From: Rubrivivax sp.
Lineage (GTDB): Bacteria; Pseudomonadota; Gammaproteobacteria; Burkholderiales; Burkholderiaceae_C
Direction of reading: 5' to 3'
Length of the DNA: 5,882 nt
NCBI GenBank assembly: GCA_027484885.1
Contig: JAIXSD010000012.1
Coordinates: 1 to 5,882 of the forward strand
Shown one piece after another: positions 5,812 to 5,882 of the stretch; position 1 is the stretch's first letter, and each line of letters starts with the position of its first letter. The translations under genes and the position numbers were made by a program. Below the pieces are notes generated by a model. That model had not been told where the DNA came from, did no database searches, and worked only from the letters and a program-made list of their open reading frames with translations.

Positions 5812-5882
5812 TCACATGGCCTTGAACAGATGCACATAGGCCCGGCTCACCGGCAGCTCGCGCGCCTGGCCCTTGATGCGAA
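5812..5882 (-). CDS. LytTR-type DNA-binding regulator, C-terminal end only (enters from the right edge)
   Basis: The last 22 codons and a TGA stop are visible, reading RIKGQARELPVSRAYVHLFKAM. The pattern of a short strand, then LPVSRxY and a final helix, is how LytTR DNA-binding domains (AlgR/LytR type) usually end. Such proteins are response regulators or membrane-linked transcription factors that bind paired direct repeats. Receiver or membrane domains, if present, are outside the window, so the class of LytTR protein cannot be told. The assignment rests on a short segment. The stop is 61 bp before the start of the LIC_13387-like gene with no visible terminator between them. Confidence 0.6.
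   Translation of the reverse strand, partial: RIKGQARELPVSRAYVHLFKAM

Overview
The window looks like a chromosomal segment of a G+C-rich betaproteobacterium, most likely a Burkholderiales member of the Roseateles/Paucibacter/Rubrivivax kind. This rests on the strong G/C bias at third codon positions and on gene types common there: a PilB/GspE-like ATPase with extra N-terminal domains, an AcoR-like GAF/Fis regulator and a DUF2282 (bufferin-type) precursor. The taxon is an inference from gene content, not from a marker gene. I see no insertion sequence, phage gene, CRISPR array, tRNA or rRNA.

Left part, minus strand: the window opens inside a small exported protein whose visible 41 residues (signal peptide, then a KCYGIAKAG start of the mature part) match the DUF2282/BufA1 bufferin precursor family. 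It has a clear ribosome binding site and an upstream match to an ECF-sigma (SigF-type) promoter. The rest of this gene, and any MNIO/DUF692 maturation partner, would lie beyond the left edge. Upstream on the same strand is pcp, a complete pyroglutamyl-peptidase I with all three catalytic residues. A 326-bp divergent intergenic region follows, carrying a perfect 10-bp inverted repeat.

Centre, plus strand: an 860-residue PilB/GspE/MshE-type assembly ATPase. It has a disordered start, an N-terminal domain I cannot name, four tandem 30-residue MshEN-type repeats (the c-di-GMP-binding type), and a complete ATPase core with Walker A, Asp box, Walker B, His box and two CxxC pairs. No other pilus gene is present in the window. 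After 127 bp comes an AcoR-like regulator (GAF, PAS-like segment, C-terminal Fis helix-turn-helix) that lacks the sigma-54 AAA+ domain and appears to start at a TTG codon.

Right part, minus strand and convergent with the regulator: a four-helix membrane protein resembling the LIC_13387 family, preceded by the last 22 residues of what looks like a LytTR-type DNA-binding regulator. The two probably form an operon read leftwards.

The genes do not form one pathway. The window is a series of independent units: copper/stress bufferin, peptide turnover, c-di-GMP-linked pilus or secretion ATPase, effector-sensing regulator, and a LytTR/membrane protein pair. The most interesting points are the probable bufferin locus at the left edge and the fourfold MshEN array in the ATPase.
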